A stretch of 64,000 bases of DNA. It comes from JAKAXS01 sp965279065. GTDB lineage: Bacteria > Pseudomonadota > Alphaproteobacteria > Rhizobiales > Hyphomicrobiaceae. The stretch is from positions 744,001-808,000 of the forward strand of contig OZ257134.1 of assembly GCA_965279065.1 (NCBI GenBank), given 5' to 3'. This document shows positions 1-8,412 of the stretch, one piece after another (the stretch's first letter is position 1; each line of letters begins with the position of its first letter). The notes below the pieces were generated by a model. It was not told the origin of the DNA and ran no database searches. It worked only from the letters and a program-made list of their open reading frames with translations. Made by a program: the position numbers and the translations under genes.

Positions 1-975
1 TCAACCGAGAAGACCCGCAAGGCCGCTCCGGTTCTCGTCGCCCGCGGCAAGCCGGCCCGCGCGCCTGAACCGCCCGCCGCACAGCCAAAAGCCCCCGCCC
101 CGCAGTTGGCGGCAGCAGCGCCCCCGGCCGCCAAGAAGCCTGACAAGAAGGCCAAGGCGGAGGCCAAGGCGCAGGCTCTTGCGACCGCCATGGCACCGCC
201 GCCCGCTCCGCAGGCAACAACAACACCCGACCAGCCGCCCGCCGCTGATCCCACCATCAGGATCGCCAAGGTGAAGGCCGTGATGGTCGCCGCACAGACT
301 GCTGGCGCCCCGCCGTCTCCAGGCGTTGCCGCGCCCGCGTCCGCAGTTGCCGAAGTTGCGCCGGCTCCCCAGCCCGCTCTCAAACAGGCAAATCCACGAC
401 CACAGTTCGTCGCGGCCTCCGCCGCACCCCGCCTCGATCTTGGCCGGTCCGCAACTCCAACTCCGGACGCCCAGGCCGCGCCGGCCCCCCTCGCAGCGCC
501 CGGCAGCACCGAGAGCGTCGTGCTCAAGGCCCCGGTTCGCCGCCCTGGCACGCTTGATGGACAGATCGCTGCGTTGTCGTCGGCCCAGCCTCCGCCCGAA
601 CGCCTCGGCATGCGCGTCGACAACGGCGGCGCCGATGATGCTCGCGCCATCATGGGCGGCGGTGCACCCAGCCTCGCCCCCGAGGCACCCGCCAAGTCGC
701 CAGCGGCGGCACGCGCACCCAATGGTGGTGGTGGTTATCTGATCCAGGTCGGCGCCTTTGCTAGCGCCGAGGAAGCCCGCCGGCACCTCGAAAGTGTGCG
801 CGGGCGGGCTGCCGACGTCCTCAAGGATCGCCCATCCCTCGCCGAGCAGGCCCAGGTCGGCAGCCGGCAGGTCTACCGTGCAAGGTTCGCTGAATTTGAC
901 AGCGCGGCGGCCAATGCCGCGTGCAGCACCCTGCGCCGGCAGAAGCTGGATTGCATGGTTTTGAAGGGCCAGTAG
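1..975 (+). CDS. SPOR-domain protein, 3' part (5' end outside window)
   Basis: The frame is open from the first base, so the gene starts upstream; 324 residues are visible. Most of it is a Pro/Ala/Lys-rich low-complexity linker. The last ~85 residues form a SPOR domain beginning at GYLIQVGAFASAEEA and ending near CSTLRRQKLDCMVLKGQ. SPOR domains bind glycan strands lacking stem peptides at division sites. In Hyphomicrobiales this layout (long linker plus C-terminal SPOR) is common in D-alanyl-D-alanine carboxypeptidases of the DacF type, so the missing N-terminus may be a penicillin-binding peptidase domain. That is inference; only linker and SPOR are seen. Confidence 0.8.
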   Translation, partial: STEKTRKAAPVLVARGKPARAPEPPAAQPKAPAPQLAAAAPPAAKKPDKKAKAEAKAQALATAMAPPPAPQATTTPDQPPAADPTIRIAKVKAVMVAAQTAGAPPSPGVAAPASAVAEVAPAPQPALKQANPRPQFVAASAAPRLDLGRSATPTPDAQAAPAPLAAPGSTESVVLKAPVRRPGTLDGQIAALSSAQPPPERLGMRVDNGGADDARAIMGGGAPSLAPEAPAKSPAAARAPNGGGGYLIQVGAFASAEEARRHLESVRGRAADVLKDRPSLAEQAQVGSRQVYRARFAEFDSAAANAACSTLRRQKLDCMVLKGQ

Positions 976-1266
976 GCCGGTTTCAGGCGATGATTGGTCG
1001 TGTTTCAGGCGTCGTGCATTGACGCTAACGGCAACCCATGAGTGATCGAGCTTAACTCCAGAATTAATTCTGGCTTCGCAATTGCGATAAATGATTGAGC
1101 TTTCCGAATCCTCACAGTAGTCTCCGAGAGACGGCGCAAGCAAAAAATGAATCTATGCACAGGTTGCGGCACCCTGTGGATAGGTTGGGGAAAACGATAA
1201 GGTGCGTCGGATCGGGGAAGGCAGGCGTCTGCGTATTGGGCGCCTGGAGTATGTGGGGAGCGTAGC

Positions 1267-2355
1267 ATGTCTAAGCGTAGACAAGGCTCGGCAAACGAAT
1301 CCTTGGCCGAGGCCCTATCGCGCGTAATGGTCACGCGCGAAGAAAGCGACCACCACGACACGTACAATTGGGCCACTCAGGAAGGCCGCGGCGATCGCAT
1401 GCCGCGCTTTTTGGAGCGCGCCATACAGGAGGTGCCGCACGCCTCCAACCGCGCGGTGCGCAATGCCACGAGCGCCCGCCGCTACCAGGGCGCCACGCGC
1501 CCCTTTGCCCGCGCCACGTTTCTGATGTCCATCGTCGCGGTCGGCGCAGGTGTCGCGATCAGCGTCGCAAATCCCTCGATGGTCGCGCCTGTGCTCCACG
1601 ACGCTGAGCAATGGATCCGCACTGCCAGTCTGAGCATGACATTCACGTCGTCGGCCAATGCTGCCACGCCGCGCCTGGCCTTCGGCGAGGCCCTGCGCAA
1701 CTACACCGAGCAGGCTGCCGCACAAGCCGCCCGCGCCAACATCGTCGTCAGCGATCTGGTTCCAGGAACCACGCTGTCCGCTGGCGCGCCCGTCTCCGAC
1801 ACCGCATGGTCGTTGCCGCAATCCCAGCTCGACAATCTCGTCATCACGTTCCCGATGGGCGCACCAGCCGCCGCCATGCGCGCCACGGTCGAGATCCCCG
1901 GCAACAGCGCCGCGTCGTCCGGCAAGTTCAGCGTCGAGCTGCGCCAGGCCGGTGAGGAAGACGCCCGAACCGAGCCACCGTCGGCAACCGTCGAACCGGC
2001 AGACGCCGCCGCCCCGGTCGAGCAATCCGTACAGGATGAAGCGACGCAGCCGCAGCCGGAGAAGCCGACCGTGAAGGCACGCTCGGAAACCCCGAAGGCC
2101 GCCAAGCGCAAGGCACCGCGCCCCTCGGCCGCGATCGTGCCGAAATCCGCGCCAACCACTCAGGTTGCCGCCGCCAAGCTCTCAAACACGAGCCTCGCCG
2201 CCAAGGCCGCCCTCGCCCGGGCCGGTGCCACGGAAGGCGATGCTGAAGAGGCGGGCGCGGGCTCTCAGCTGTTGGGCCTGTTCCCGTCCCTGACCGCGTC
2301 TTCCAGTCCTAACGCCCTGACCATGTTTAGCCTCGGCGGCCCCGCTCTCGAATAG
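1267..2355 (+). CDS. hypothetical single-pass membrane protein
   Basis: This is a 362-residue protein of no recognised family. A GGGGAG ribosome site lies six bases before the ATG. Residues 1-80 are polar and probably cytoplasmic. One hydrophobic segment lies at about 83-104 (FLMSIVAVGAGVAISV). The rest is an Ala/Pro/Glu/Lys-rich region with a stretch of basic residues around 280-320, as expected for a periplasmic linker. It stands alone between the SPOR gene and the convergent aldolase gene. The topology suggests a type II anchored envelope protein; function is unknown. Confidence 0.7.
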   Translation: MSKRRQGSANESLAEALSRVMVTREESDHHDTYNWATQEGRGDRMPRFLERAIQEVPHASNRAVRNATSARRYQGATRPFARATFLMSIVAVGAGVAISVANPSMVAPVLHDAEQWIRTASLSMTFTSSANAATPRLAFGEALRNYTEQAAAQAARANIVVSDLVPGTTLSAGAPVSDTAWSLPQSQLDNLVITFPMGAPAAAMRATVEIPGNSAASSGKFSVELRQAGEEDARTEPPSATVEPADAAAPVEQSVQDEATQPQPEKPTVKARSETPKAAKRKAPRPSAAIVPKSAPTTQVAAAKLSNTSLAAKAALARAGATEGDAEEAGAGSQLLGLFPSLTASSSPNALTMFSLGGPALE

Positions 2356-2380
2356 CACTACCCTGGCGCCGATAATGCGA

Positions 2381-2405
2381 AGGCGGCCCGCATCGCGAGC
2401 CGCCT
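2381..2405. terminator. hairpin between convergent genes
   Basis: AGGCGGC at 2381-2387 pairs with GCCGCCT at 2399-2405. It sits between two convergent stop codons. There is no strong T-run on either side, so termination is likely but not certain. Confidence 0.4.
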
Positions 2406-2439
2406 CGAATCTTGTCTCGTTCCGCGGGTGTCGCGGCGC

Positions 2440-3474
2440 CTAGGCCGCCTTCTCCAGCTTCTGCTCCCACTTGCCGAGCGCGGCGAGACCGTTCATCCGC
2501 GCGCGATGGGCGAAGGCCCGCTGCCCGGCCGCGACATTTTCCGGCTTTCCGCCCCAAGCCTTGATCGCGGCGGCCTGCAGAGCGCGCCCGTAAGAGAACG
2601 TCAGCGACCACGGCAGGTCGCCGATGGCGTTCATCAGCGACAGATGCTGCGTCGCCGCCTCGTCGGACTGCCCGCCCGACAGGAAGGCGATCCCCGGCAC
2701 CGCGCTCGGCACCGTTGCCTTCAGCACCTTCACCGTTTTCTCCGCCACCTCGTCCGCCGACGCCTGCTTGGCCGCCTTCTGGCCGGCGATCACCATATTC
2801 GGCTTGAGGATTGTGCCTTCCAGGTCGACGCGCGCGTCATAGAGTTCGCGGTACAGCGTGCGCAGCGTCCACTCCGTCACCTCATAGCACCGGTTGATGT
2901 CGTGGCTGGCCAGCGGTCCGTCCATCAGCACCTCCGGCTCGACGATCGGCACGATGCCGGCCTCCTGGCAAAGCGCCGCGTAGCGCGCCAGCGCATGCGT
3001 GTTGGCCTTCACGCAGTTCCACGTCGGCAGGCCGTCCGCGATGGTGATGACGGCACGCCATTTCGCGAACCGGGCGCCGAGCTTGTAGTACTCCTCCAGG
3101 CGCTCGCGCAGGCCGTCGAGGCCCTCGGTGATGGTCTCGATCTTGGCCGTCGGCCCCGCGAGCGCCTTGGCGCCCGTATCCACCTTGATCCCGGGAATGG
3201 AGCCGGCAGCCTTCATGATGTCGACCAGCGGTGTGCCGTCCTTGGCCTTCTGGCGGATCGTCTCGTCGTACAGGATGACCCCGGAAATGTGCGACTTCAT
3301 CGCCTCGGTCGAGCGGAACAGCATCTCGCGGTAGTCGCGCCGCGCATCCTCCGTCGAGGTCAAGTTGATGCTATCAAAACGCTTCTTGATGGTGCTGGAG
3401 CTTTCATCGGCGGCAAGGATGCCCTTGCCGGGCGCCACCAGAGCGCGGGCGATGTCGTTCAGCTTCTCAGTCAT
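2440..3474 (-). CDS. fda: fructose-bisphosphate aldolase class I
   Basis: The 344-residue enzyme cleaves fructose 1,6-bisphosphate to dihydroxyacetone phosphate and glyceraldehyde 3-phosphate. It shows the class I signatures: KGILAADES at 17-25, FAKWRAV at 136-142 and the Schiff-base lysine K224 in GTILKPNMV. Length matches bacterial and eukaryotic class I enzymes. It is the metal-independent form, not the zinc class II Fba. It stands alone here; gap lies 6 kb away, and the two would be neighbours if the segment between were inverted. A perfect palindrome lies upstream (3532-3545). Confidence 0.95.
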   Translation of the reverse strand: MTEKLNDIARALVAPGKGILAADESSSTIKKRFDSINLTSTEDARRDYREMLFRSTEAMKSHISGVILYDETIRQKAKDGTPLVDIMKAAGSIPGIKVDTGAKALAGPTAKIETITEGLDGLRERLEEYYKLGARFAKWRAVITIADGLPTWNCVKANTHALARYAALCQEAGIVPIVEPEVLMDGPLASHDINRCYEVTEWTLRTLYRELYDARVDLEGTILKPNMVIAGQKAAKQASADEVAEKTVKVLKATVPSAVPGIAFLSGGQSDEAATQHLSLMNAIGDLPWSLTFSYGRALQAAAIKAWGGKPENVAAGQRAFAHRARMNGLAALGKWEQKLEKAA

Positions 3475-3531
3475 CGGCGAGCCTCTTCATTATTCGTTTG
3501 CCAGGGAAGTTGAAATCCACCCGGTGATCTA

Positions 3532-3545
3532 GCGCCAATTGGCGC
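3532..3545. promoter_or_regulatory. perfect 14-bp palindrome upstream of aldolase gene
   Basis: GCGCCAATTGGCGC is a perfect dyad 57 bases upstream of the aldolase start codon, a position that suits an operator. No regulator is identified, and a chance palindrome is possible in GC-rich DNA. Confidence 0.35.
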
Positions 3546-3663
3546 GCAGGTGAACCCCATCATCCCCTCCCAACAGCTCCGCCCCGGCAACAAAGCGATG
3601 GCGCGGTCGCGCATGTTCCTCATCACGGTGCCCGCATTGACGTATGCGATAATCGGCCAGTGC

Positions 3664-4095
3664 TCAGGCCGACCGCAGGATGTTGGCGGCCAGCAGCACA
3701 TATCGGACGGCCAGCGAAACGAGTCCCGCGAAGAACGCCAGCACCGCCAGCGTCACGTCATGCTGAAACGGCGCAATCACCGTGGCGGCCGCAAACGCGA
3801 TCACCCCGGCCGCGGCCGCTTCGATCCAGCCGAACGTGCCGCGCCGCAGCACCATCGGCACCAGCCCCAGAGCGGTCAGCGCCGCCGGCAGCGCCGACCA
3901 CACGAACACGCCGGCCACGGCTTCGCCCAACGACGGCAATCCTGCAGGCAGCAAGGCACCGAGCTTCAGCGGCGGTGCCAGGATCACGACGGCAGCGTAC
4001 GCCAGCGCCGCGAAGAATGGCCCGCACAGCGTGACGAATAGAAATGTCCAGAACGCACGCTGGCCGTTGCCGGCCTCGTCCGAGGCGCCGGCCAT
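3664..4095 (-). CDS. hypothetical multi-pass membrane protein
   Basis: The 143-residue protein carries about four hydrophobic segments (for example TFLFVTLCGPFFAALAYAAV and VTLAVLAFFAGLVSLAV). I chose the ATG at 4095 because it lies one base after the stop of the upstream small membrane gene, so the two are probably translationally coupled; an in-frame ATG at 4137 would overlap that gene. It matches no family I can name. It and its neighbour lie between ruvA and the aldolase gene. Confidence 0.65.
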   Translation of the reverse strand: MAGASDEAGNGQRAFWTFLFVTLCGPFFAALAYAAVVILAPPLKLGALLPAGLPSLGEAVAGVFVWSALPAALTALGLVPMVLRRGTFGWIEAAAAGVIAFAAATVIAPFQHDVTLAVLAFFAGLVSLAVRYVLLAANILRSA

Positions 4096-4096
4096 G

Positions 4097-4354
4097 TCAG
4101 AGGCGCTCGGGACGCTTGCCGCACGCCAGCCGGCCAATGATCAGCACCAGAAGCGGGATGCCCAGGCCGATGGCACCAAACTTGATCCAGTGCGCGATGA
4201 CCGCCGCCTGATAGGCCGCCAGCGTCGCCGGGTCCATGCCGGAATCGAGCGGCAGGTTCGGCCAGGTCTGCCAGGCCAACACCGCTGCGGCGGCAGCGCA
4301 GACGATCAGGAACAATACCCAATTGCGGAACGTGCACATCGGCCAGGTCTCCAT
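4097..4354 (-). CDS. small two-pass membrane protein
   Basis: The 85-residue protein has hydrophobic segments at about 11-28 (NWVLFLIVCAAAAAVLAW) and 59-78 (FGAIGLGIPLLVLIIGRL), with a short exposed loop between them and a basic C-terminus (GKRPERL). It starts 15 bases after ruvA ends and is directly followed by a second membrane gene, so it may ride on the ruvCA transcript. Function is unknown. Confidence 0.65.
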   Translation of the reverse strand: METWPMCTFRNWVLFLIVCAAAAAVLAWQTWPNLPLDSGMDPATLAAYQAAVIAHWIKFGAIGLGIPLLVLIIGRLACGKRPERL

Positions 4355-4369
4355 TGCGTGAGGTGCGCT

Positions 4370-4990
4370 CTAGCGCGCCAATTCCTTCAAGCCACGACGG
4401 ATCAGCTTAGCCGTATCCGCTTCCGCGCCCAACTCTTTGGCCGCCGCCGCAATCGCCGCCGAGGCCTGTGCCGGATTGTAGCCCAGGTTGGTCAGGGCCG
4501 ACATCGCCTCGGCCGCCGCGTTGCCTTCCACCGGCGCGGCGCCGCTGCTGCCGATGCTTGATGCCGGAACATTTAGCCCGGCGACGCTGAGCGCCGGCGC
4601 CTTGTCCTTCAATTCCAGCACGAGGCGCTCCGCCAGCTTCTTGCCGACGCCCGGCGTCTGCGCCATGGCGCCCGTGTCCTTCAGCGCGATGGCGTTGGCC
4701 AGATCCTGCGGCGACATCGTGCCAAGGATTGCCAGCGCCACCTTCGAGCCGACGCCTTGGATCGTTTGCAGCGTGCGGAACCAGCTGCGCTCGATCTCGC
4801 TGGAGAAGCCGAACAGTTTGATGGAATCTTCGCGCACGTGCGTGTCGATCGTCAGCGACACCTCCTCGCCGAGCTTCAGGTTTCGCAGCGTCCGAGCCGA
4901 CAACTGCACCTCATAGCCGACGCCGCCGACGTCGATGATCGCATGCGCCTCGCCGATGGCGTCCACCTTGCCGCGCAATTTGCCGATCAT
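4370..4990 (-). CDS. ruvA: Holliday junction branch migration subunit RuvA
   Basis: RuvA (206 aa) binds the four-way junction and loads the RuvB helicase rings. Domain I is the OB fold from MIGKLRGKVD. Two helix-hairpin-helix motifs follow at about 76-86 (TIQGVGSKVAL) and 111-121 (QTPGVGKKLAE). The C-terminal RuvB-binding three-helix domain (GYNPAQASAAIAAA) follows an Ala/Gly linker. The start codon overlaps the ruvC stop by four bases (ATGA), so the two are coupled. Unusually, ruvB is not next in line but lies at 10987 on the other strand. Confidence 0.96.
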   Translation of the reverse strand: MIGKLRGKVDAIGEAHAIIDVGGVGYEVQLSARTLRNLKLGEEVSLTIDTHVREDSIKLFGFSSEIERSWFRTLQTIQGVGSKVALAILGTMSPQDLANAIALKDTGAMAQTPGVGKKLAERLVLELKDKAPALSVAGLNVPASSIGSSGAAPVEGNAAAEAMSALTNLGYNPAQASAAIAAAAKELGAEADTAKLIRRGLKELAR

Positions 4991-5514
4991 CTGACGGCTT
5001 CCTTCAGCAGGCGCGCGGCCGCCGCCTGCGGACTGGACCGGTGATGCGCGTGACAGATGGCGATGGCCAGCGCGTCGGCCTCGTCCGCGTTGCTGAATTT
5101 CGCCTTCGGCAACAGAAACCCCACCATCACCTGGATCTGCTTCTTGTCGGCGTGGCCCGCGCCCACCACCGACTTCTTGATCAGGTTCGGCGGATATTCC
5201 GCCACGCGCAAGCCCCGCAACGCCGGCGCCAGCAGCGCCATGCCGCGCGCCTGGCCCAACTTCAGCGTCGCCCGGGGGTTGTCGTTGACGAACGTCTCTT
5301 CCACCGCCGCCTCGCCCGGCTGAAAACTCGCCAGCACGCCGCTGATGCCCTCGAAGATCTCGCGCAGCCGGAAACTCAGGTCCTCATCGCTGGTCGACGT
5401 CACATGGCCCGAGTCGACGTACGACAGCCGCACCCCATCGCTCTCGATGACGCCCCACCCGGTGCGCCGCAGCCCCGGATCGATGCCGATGATACGAATG
5501 ACCGTGCCCCTCAT
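4987..5514 (-). CDS. ruvC: Holliday junction endodeoxyribonuclease RuvC
   Basis: RuvC cuts Holliday junctions symmetrically in concert with RuvAB. The RNase H-like fold is visible from RIIGIDPGLRRTGWGVI, which holds the first catalytic Asp, through AVEETFVND (catalytic Glu) to DEADALAIAICHAH (final acidic/His cluster). I prefer the ATG at 5514 with AGGA upstream; an in-frame ATG at 5526 adds four residues. It overlaps ruvA by four bases. The divergent gene begins 102 bases away. Confidence 0.95.
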   Translation of the reverse strand: MRGTVIRIIGIDPGLRRTGWGVIESDGVRLSYVDSGHVTSTSDEDLSFRLREIFEGISGVLASFQPGEAAVEETFVNDNPRATLKLGQARGMALLAPALRGLRVAEYPPNLIKKSVVGAGHADKKQIQVMVGFLLPKAKFSNADEADALAIAICHAHHRSSPQAAAARLLKEAVR

Positions 5515-5616
5515 GCGTCCTGCCATATCACGCCAAATGATTCGCGACTGTCATTGCGGCGGCTCACTTTGCACGGCATGTTGCACCCGATCCGTTAACG
5601 GGCAGGAAGGTGTTCG

Positions 5617-5952
5617 ATGGACCTGGGGTGGAACGAGTGGACGATGCTCGCCGGCGGCGCTTTGGCGCTGCTCGCCGTCATCATTATGTGGATGACGTCG
5701 AAATACGACCTGAAGGGCGCCGCCCTTGAATCCGCTTGGCAGGCCGCCCGCGGCCGCCGCACCGCCGAAAATCCCACCGCGCTGGATCAGAAGTGGAGCG
5801 ACATCCGCAACGAAGCCTCGCTCACCGGCAAGGCCCGACGCACGGCCGGCACCGTCATCGGCCACTTCGTGGCGCAGGCTCTGGGCGTCGTCGCCACCTT
5901 CATGCTGATCGGCGGCGTCATCATTGCCGCCGTCGGCTTCTGGTGGCGCTGA
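5617..5952 (+). CDS. small two-pass membrane protein
   Basis: The 111-residue protein has a hydrophobic segment near the N-terminus (MLAGGALALLAVIIMWM) and another at the C-terminus (GVVATFMLIGGVIIAAVGFWW), separated by a charged ~45-residue stretch. A GGAAGG ribosome site precedes the ATG. Its TGA stop overlaps the ATG of the signal-peptidase-like gene by one base, which implies a two-gene operon. Family not recognised. The pair is inserted on the plus strand between yebC and ruvC. Confidence 0.7.
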   Translation: MDLGWNEWTMLAGGALALLAVIIMWMTSKYDLKGAALESAWQAARGRRTAENPTALDQKWSDIRNEASLTGKARRTAGTVIGHFVAQALGVVATFMLIGGVIIAAVGFWWR

Positions 5953-6638
5953 TGGAGCGGGCTTCGACGGACGCCTCTGGCTCCAAACCCTTCAGCCGTG
6001 TCGGCAGGATAGCCGTTATCTCGGCCTTGACGGCAGTGGGCCTCGTGACGTTCTGCGGTCTCGGCTTCCTCGTTCTGACCAAGAAGCACTACATTGCCTC
6101 CAGCTCGATGAGCCCGACCCTGAACGTCAACGAGTTCGTGGCGTTTCGGCCGGCCTGGCTCTCAGGCGAGCCGCTGCGCGGCGATGTCGCCACGTTCTGG
6201 GTCGATGCCGGGCCCGGCCGCCTGACTTACGTCATGCGCATCGTCGGCCTTCCGGGCGACCGCATCGCCGTGACGAACAGCATCCTCCACATCAACGGCG
6301 AGGCTGTGCCGCGGCGCGAGGTCGAACGGCCGGCGTTTGCGAAGGACACCGCGACCGGCGACGGAGCGCGCGCCTTCGAAGAGACCCTTCCGGGCGGCAG
6401 CAAGCATCTCATCTTGGACGACCCGCTCGAGGGTCCGTTCGACACCTTCCGCGAAATCACCGTGCCGGCCGGCCACTACTTCGCCATGGGCGACAATCGC
6501 GACAACGCCCACGACAGCCGTGGCGAGCGCATCGGCACCATCGCCCGCGAAGACATCACCGGCACTGCCAAACTGATCTACTTCGCCTATGACGAGACCG
6601 GCGTGCGCTTCGACCGCATCGGCACGTGGGTACGTTAG
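5952..6638 (+). CDS. signal peptidase I-like protein (S26) lacking the catalytic lysine
   Basis: The 228-residue protein has the S26 layout: an N-terminal anchor (about 19-43), the nucleophile box SSSMSPTL with Ser52, PLRGDVATFWV, the strand YVMRIVGLPGDRI and box E MGDNRDNAHDSRG. In E. coli LepB the general-base lysine (K145) stands in YIKRAVGLPGD, where this protein has Met95. The Ser that positions that lysine (S278 in GDNRDNSADSR) is Ala186 here. The two losses fit each other, so the protein may be inactive, altered in chemistry, or a binding or regulatory paralogue. The start is the ATG overlapping the upstream TGA. A longer in-frame extension back to 5736 overlaps the upstream gene and is rejected. 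The canonical lepB beside rnc and era is presumably elsewhere. Confidence 0.8.
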   Translation: MERASTDASGSKPFSRVGRIAVISALTAVGLVTFCGLGFLVLTKKHYIASSSMSPTLNVNEFVAFRPAWLSGEPLRGDVATFWVDAGPGRLTYVMRIVGLPGDRIAVTNSILHINGEAVPRREVERPAFAKDTATGDGARAFEETLPGGSKHLILDDPLEGPFDTFREITVPAGHYFAMGDNRDNAHDSRGERIGTIAREDITGTAKLIYFAYDETGVRFDRIGTWVR

Positions 6639-6711
6639 GGTTGGCACATCGCCGAGAAGGTAGGCAACGCTCCAAGGAAGGCGGCGCCGCTAGCCCAGAC
6701 GCTCTCCACTG

Positions 6712-6734
6712 GTCCTCGGGCTCGTCCCGAGGAA
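6712..6734. repeat. degenerate copy of the TCCTCGGG palindromic intergenic repeat
   Basis: TCCTCGGG pairs with CCCGAGGA around a short loop between convergent genes. It resembles the repeats at 37847, 40899 and 42534 but lacks their GTCAT/ATGAC flanks. It may also act as a terminator for both genes. Confidence 0.5.
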
Positions 6735-6744
6735 GACGGCATGC

Positions 6745-7494
6745 CTAAGCTGCCGTCAGCTTCTGCAGCACGTCGTCGGAGATCTCGAAGTTGGCGAACA
6801 CGGTCTGGACATCGTCGTCGTCTTCCAGCGCCGCAATCATCTTCATGATGCTGTTGGCGTGATCCTCGCCGACCTCGGTCGACAGGTTCGGTTTCCAGAT
6901 CGCCTTGACGCCGGCGGCTTCTCCAAGCTTGCCTTCGAGATCGCCCGCAACCGTGCCGAGCGTATCGAACGGGCAGGTGATGACGTGCCCGTGGTCGTCC
7001 GACTGCACGTCGTCGGCCCCCGCCTCGATCGCCGCCTCCAGCACGGCATCGGCCGAGCCGGCCTTGGCCGGATACGTGATCTCGCCGACGTGCTGGAACA
7101 TGTGCGCCACCGACCCCGTCGCGCCCAGGTTGCCGCCGTACTTCGTGAATACCGCGCGCACCGCCCCGCCCGTACGGTTGCGGTTGTCCGTCAGCGCTTC
7201 CACGATCACGGCGACGCCGCCAGGTGCGTAGCCCTCGTAGCGAATGGTCTCGTAGGCTTCCGAATCCCCGCCCGCCGCCTTCTTGATGGCGCGCGCGATG
7301 TTGTCGTTGGGCATGTTCTCCGCCCGCGCGGTCTGGATGGCGAGGCGCAGGCGCGGGTTCATCGCCGGGTCGGGCATTCCGGCCTTGGCGGCAACGGTGA
7401 TTTCGCGAGCGAACTTGGCGAACATCTTGGCCCGGGCCGCATCCTTGCGCCCCTTCTTGTGCATGATGTTCTTGTAGGCTGAATGGCCGGCCAT
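6745..7494 (-). CDS. yebC: YebC/PmpR family protein
   Basis: The 249-residue protein opens with the family signature MAGHSAYKNIMHKKGRKDA and continues through RLAIQTARAENMPNDNI and YEGYAPGGVAVIVEALTDN. Family members are cytoplasmic. They were described as DNA-binding regulators, and some were later tied to relief of ribosome stalling, so the exact role here is open. In related genomes yebC directly precedes ruvC; here a plus-strand pair is inserted between them. Confidence 0.93.
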   Translation of the reverse strand: MAGHSAYKNIMHKKGRKDAARAKMFAKFAREITVAAKAGMPDPAMNPRLRLAIQTARAENMPNDNIARAIKKAAGGDSEAYETIRYEGYAPGGVAVIVEALTDNRNRTGGAVRAVFTKYGGNLGATGSVAHMFQHVGEITYPAKAGSADAVLEAAIEAGADDVQSDDHGHVITCPFDTLGTVAGDLEGKLGEAAGVKAIWKPNLSTEVGEDHANSIMKMIAALEDDDDVQTVFANFEISDDVLQKLTAA

Positions 7495-7587
7495 TGCGTT
7501 CTCGCTCGTCCCTTGCGTGATTTGGTGCGTATCTAATGCGGGACTGAGCCCGCCCCGGTCAAGACGGCCGACCGGCCGAAGGCGTCT

Positions 7588-8412
7588 TCACGCGACCCAG
7601 AACGGCGGTTCGGCCTGGGAGAGCACCCCGCCCAGCCGCAGCGGCGCCACCTGGGTCGCCAGCCCCGTCTTGTCGTCGACCTCAATCGCCAGCCCGCACA
7701 CCGTCGCCGGCCCGAGCGCCGGCTCGAACCGTTGCCGCGGAATGCGCGTCAGGAATCGATGCACCGGCTCCTCGCTGTCCATGCCCAGCACGGAATTATA
7801 GTCGCCGCTCATGCCCGCATCCGACATGTAGGCCGTGCCGCGCGGCAACACGCGCTCGTCGGACGTCGGTGCGTGCGTGTGAGTTCCCACGACGCCCGTC
7901 GCGCGGCCGTCGACGAACACACCGAGCGCCTGCTTTTCGCTCGTCGCCTCGGCGTGAAAATCGATGAAGACGGCGTCGCAGCCTTCTTTCAGCGGGCACG
8001 CCGCCAGTTCCGCGTCGATTGCGCGGAATGGACAGTCAAGCTCCGTCATGTAGACGCGGCCCATGGCGTTGATGACCAGCACGTCGGCATCGTTGCGCGC
8101 CTTCAGCAGCGCTGCGCCGCGACCAGGCGTCCCCCTGGGAAAATTGAGCGGGCGGATCAGCTTCGGCTGGCGTTCGATGAACACCAGCGTGTCCTTCTGG
8201 TCGAACGCGTGATTGCCCAGCGTGATCGCATCGGCGCCCGCGTCGAGAAGTTCCTGCGTGATCGCCTCGGTGATGCCGAACCCGCCCGCCGCGTTCTCGC
8301 CGTTGACGACGACGAAATCGAGATCGTAGCGCTGGCGCAGCGTGGGAAGCGCCTCGACGACCGCGCGGCGGCCGGAGCGCCCGACAACGTCACCAATGAA
8401 CAGAAGTCTCAT
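7588..8412 (-). CDS. ymdB: YmdB-type metallophosphoesterase (TIGR00282 family)
   Basis: The 274-residue protein has the binuclear-metal signatures FIGDVVGRSGR at the N-terminus, NGENAAGGFGI, LGNHAFDQKD, FHAEATSEKQ and GTHTHAPTSDE. YmdB of Bacillus hydrolyses 2',3'-cyclic nucleotides and affects biofilm and sporulation; the physiological substrate in alphaproteobacteria is not established. Its start overlaps the fau stop by four bases, so it is coupled to the folate gene. Confidence 0.9.
   Translation of the reverse strand: MRLLFIGDVVGRSGRRAVVEALPTLRQRYDLDFVVVNGENAAGGFGITEAITQELLDAGADAITLGNHAFDQKDTLVFIERQPKLIRPLNFPRGTPGRGAALLKARNDADVLVINAMGRVYMTELDCPFRAIDAELAACPLKEGCDAVFIDFHAEATSEKQALGVFVDGRATGVVGTHTHAPTSDERVLPRGTAYMSDAGMSGDYNSVLGMDSEEPVHRFLTRIPRQRFEPALGPATVCGLAIEVDDKTGLATQVAPLRLGGVLSQAEPPFWVA

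Noticed and set aside
1005..1376. Minus-strand 123-codon frame antisense to the first membrane gene start
   Set aside because: It overlaps the start of a gene with a good ribosome site and lacks one itself.
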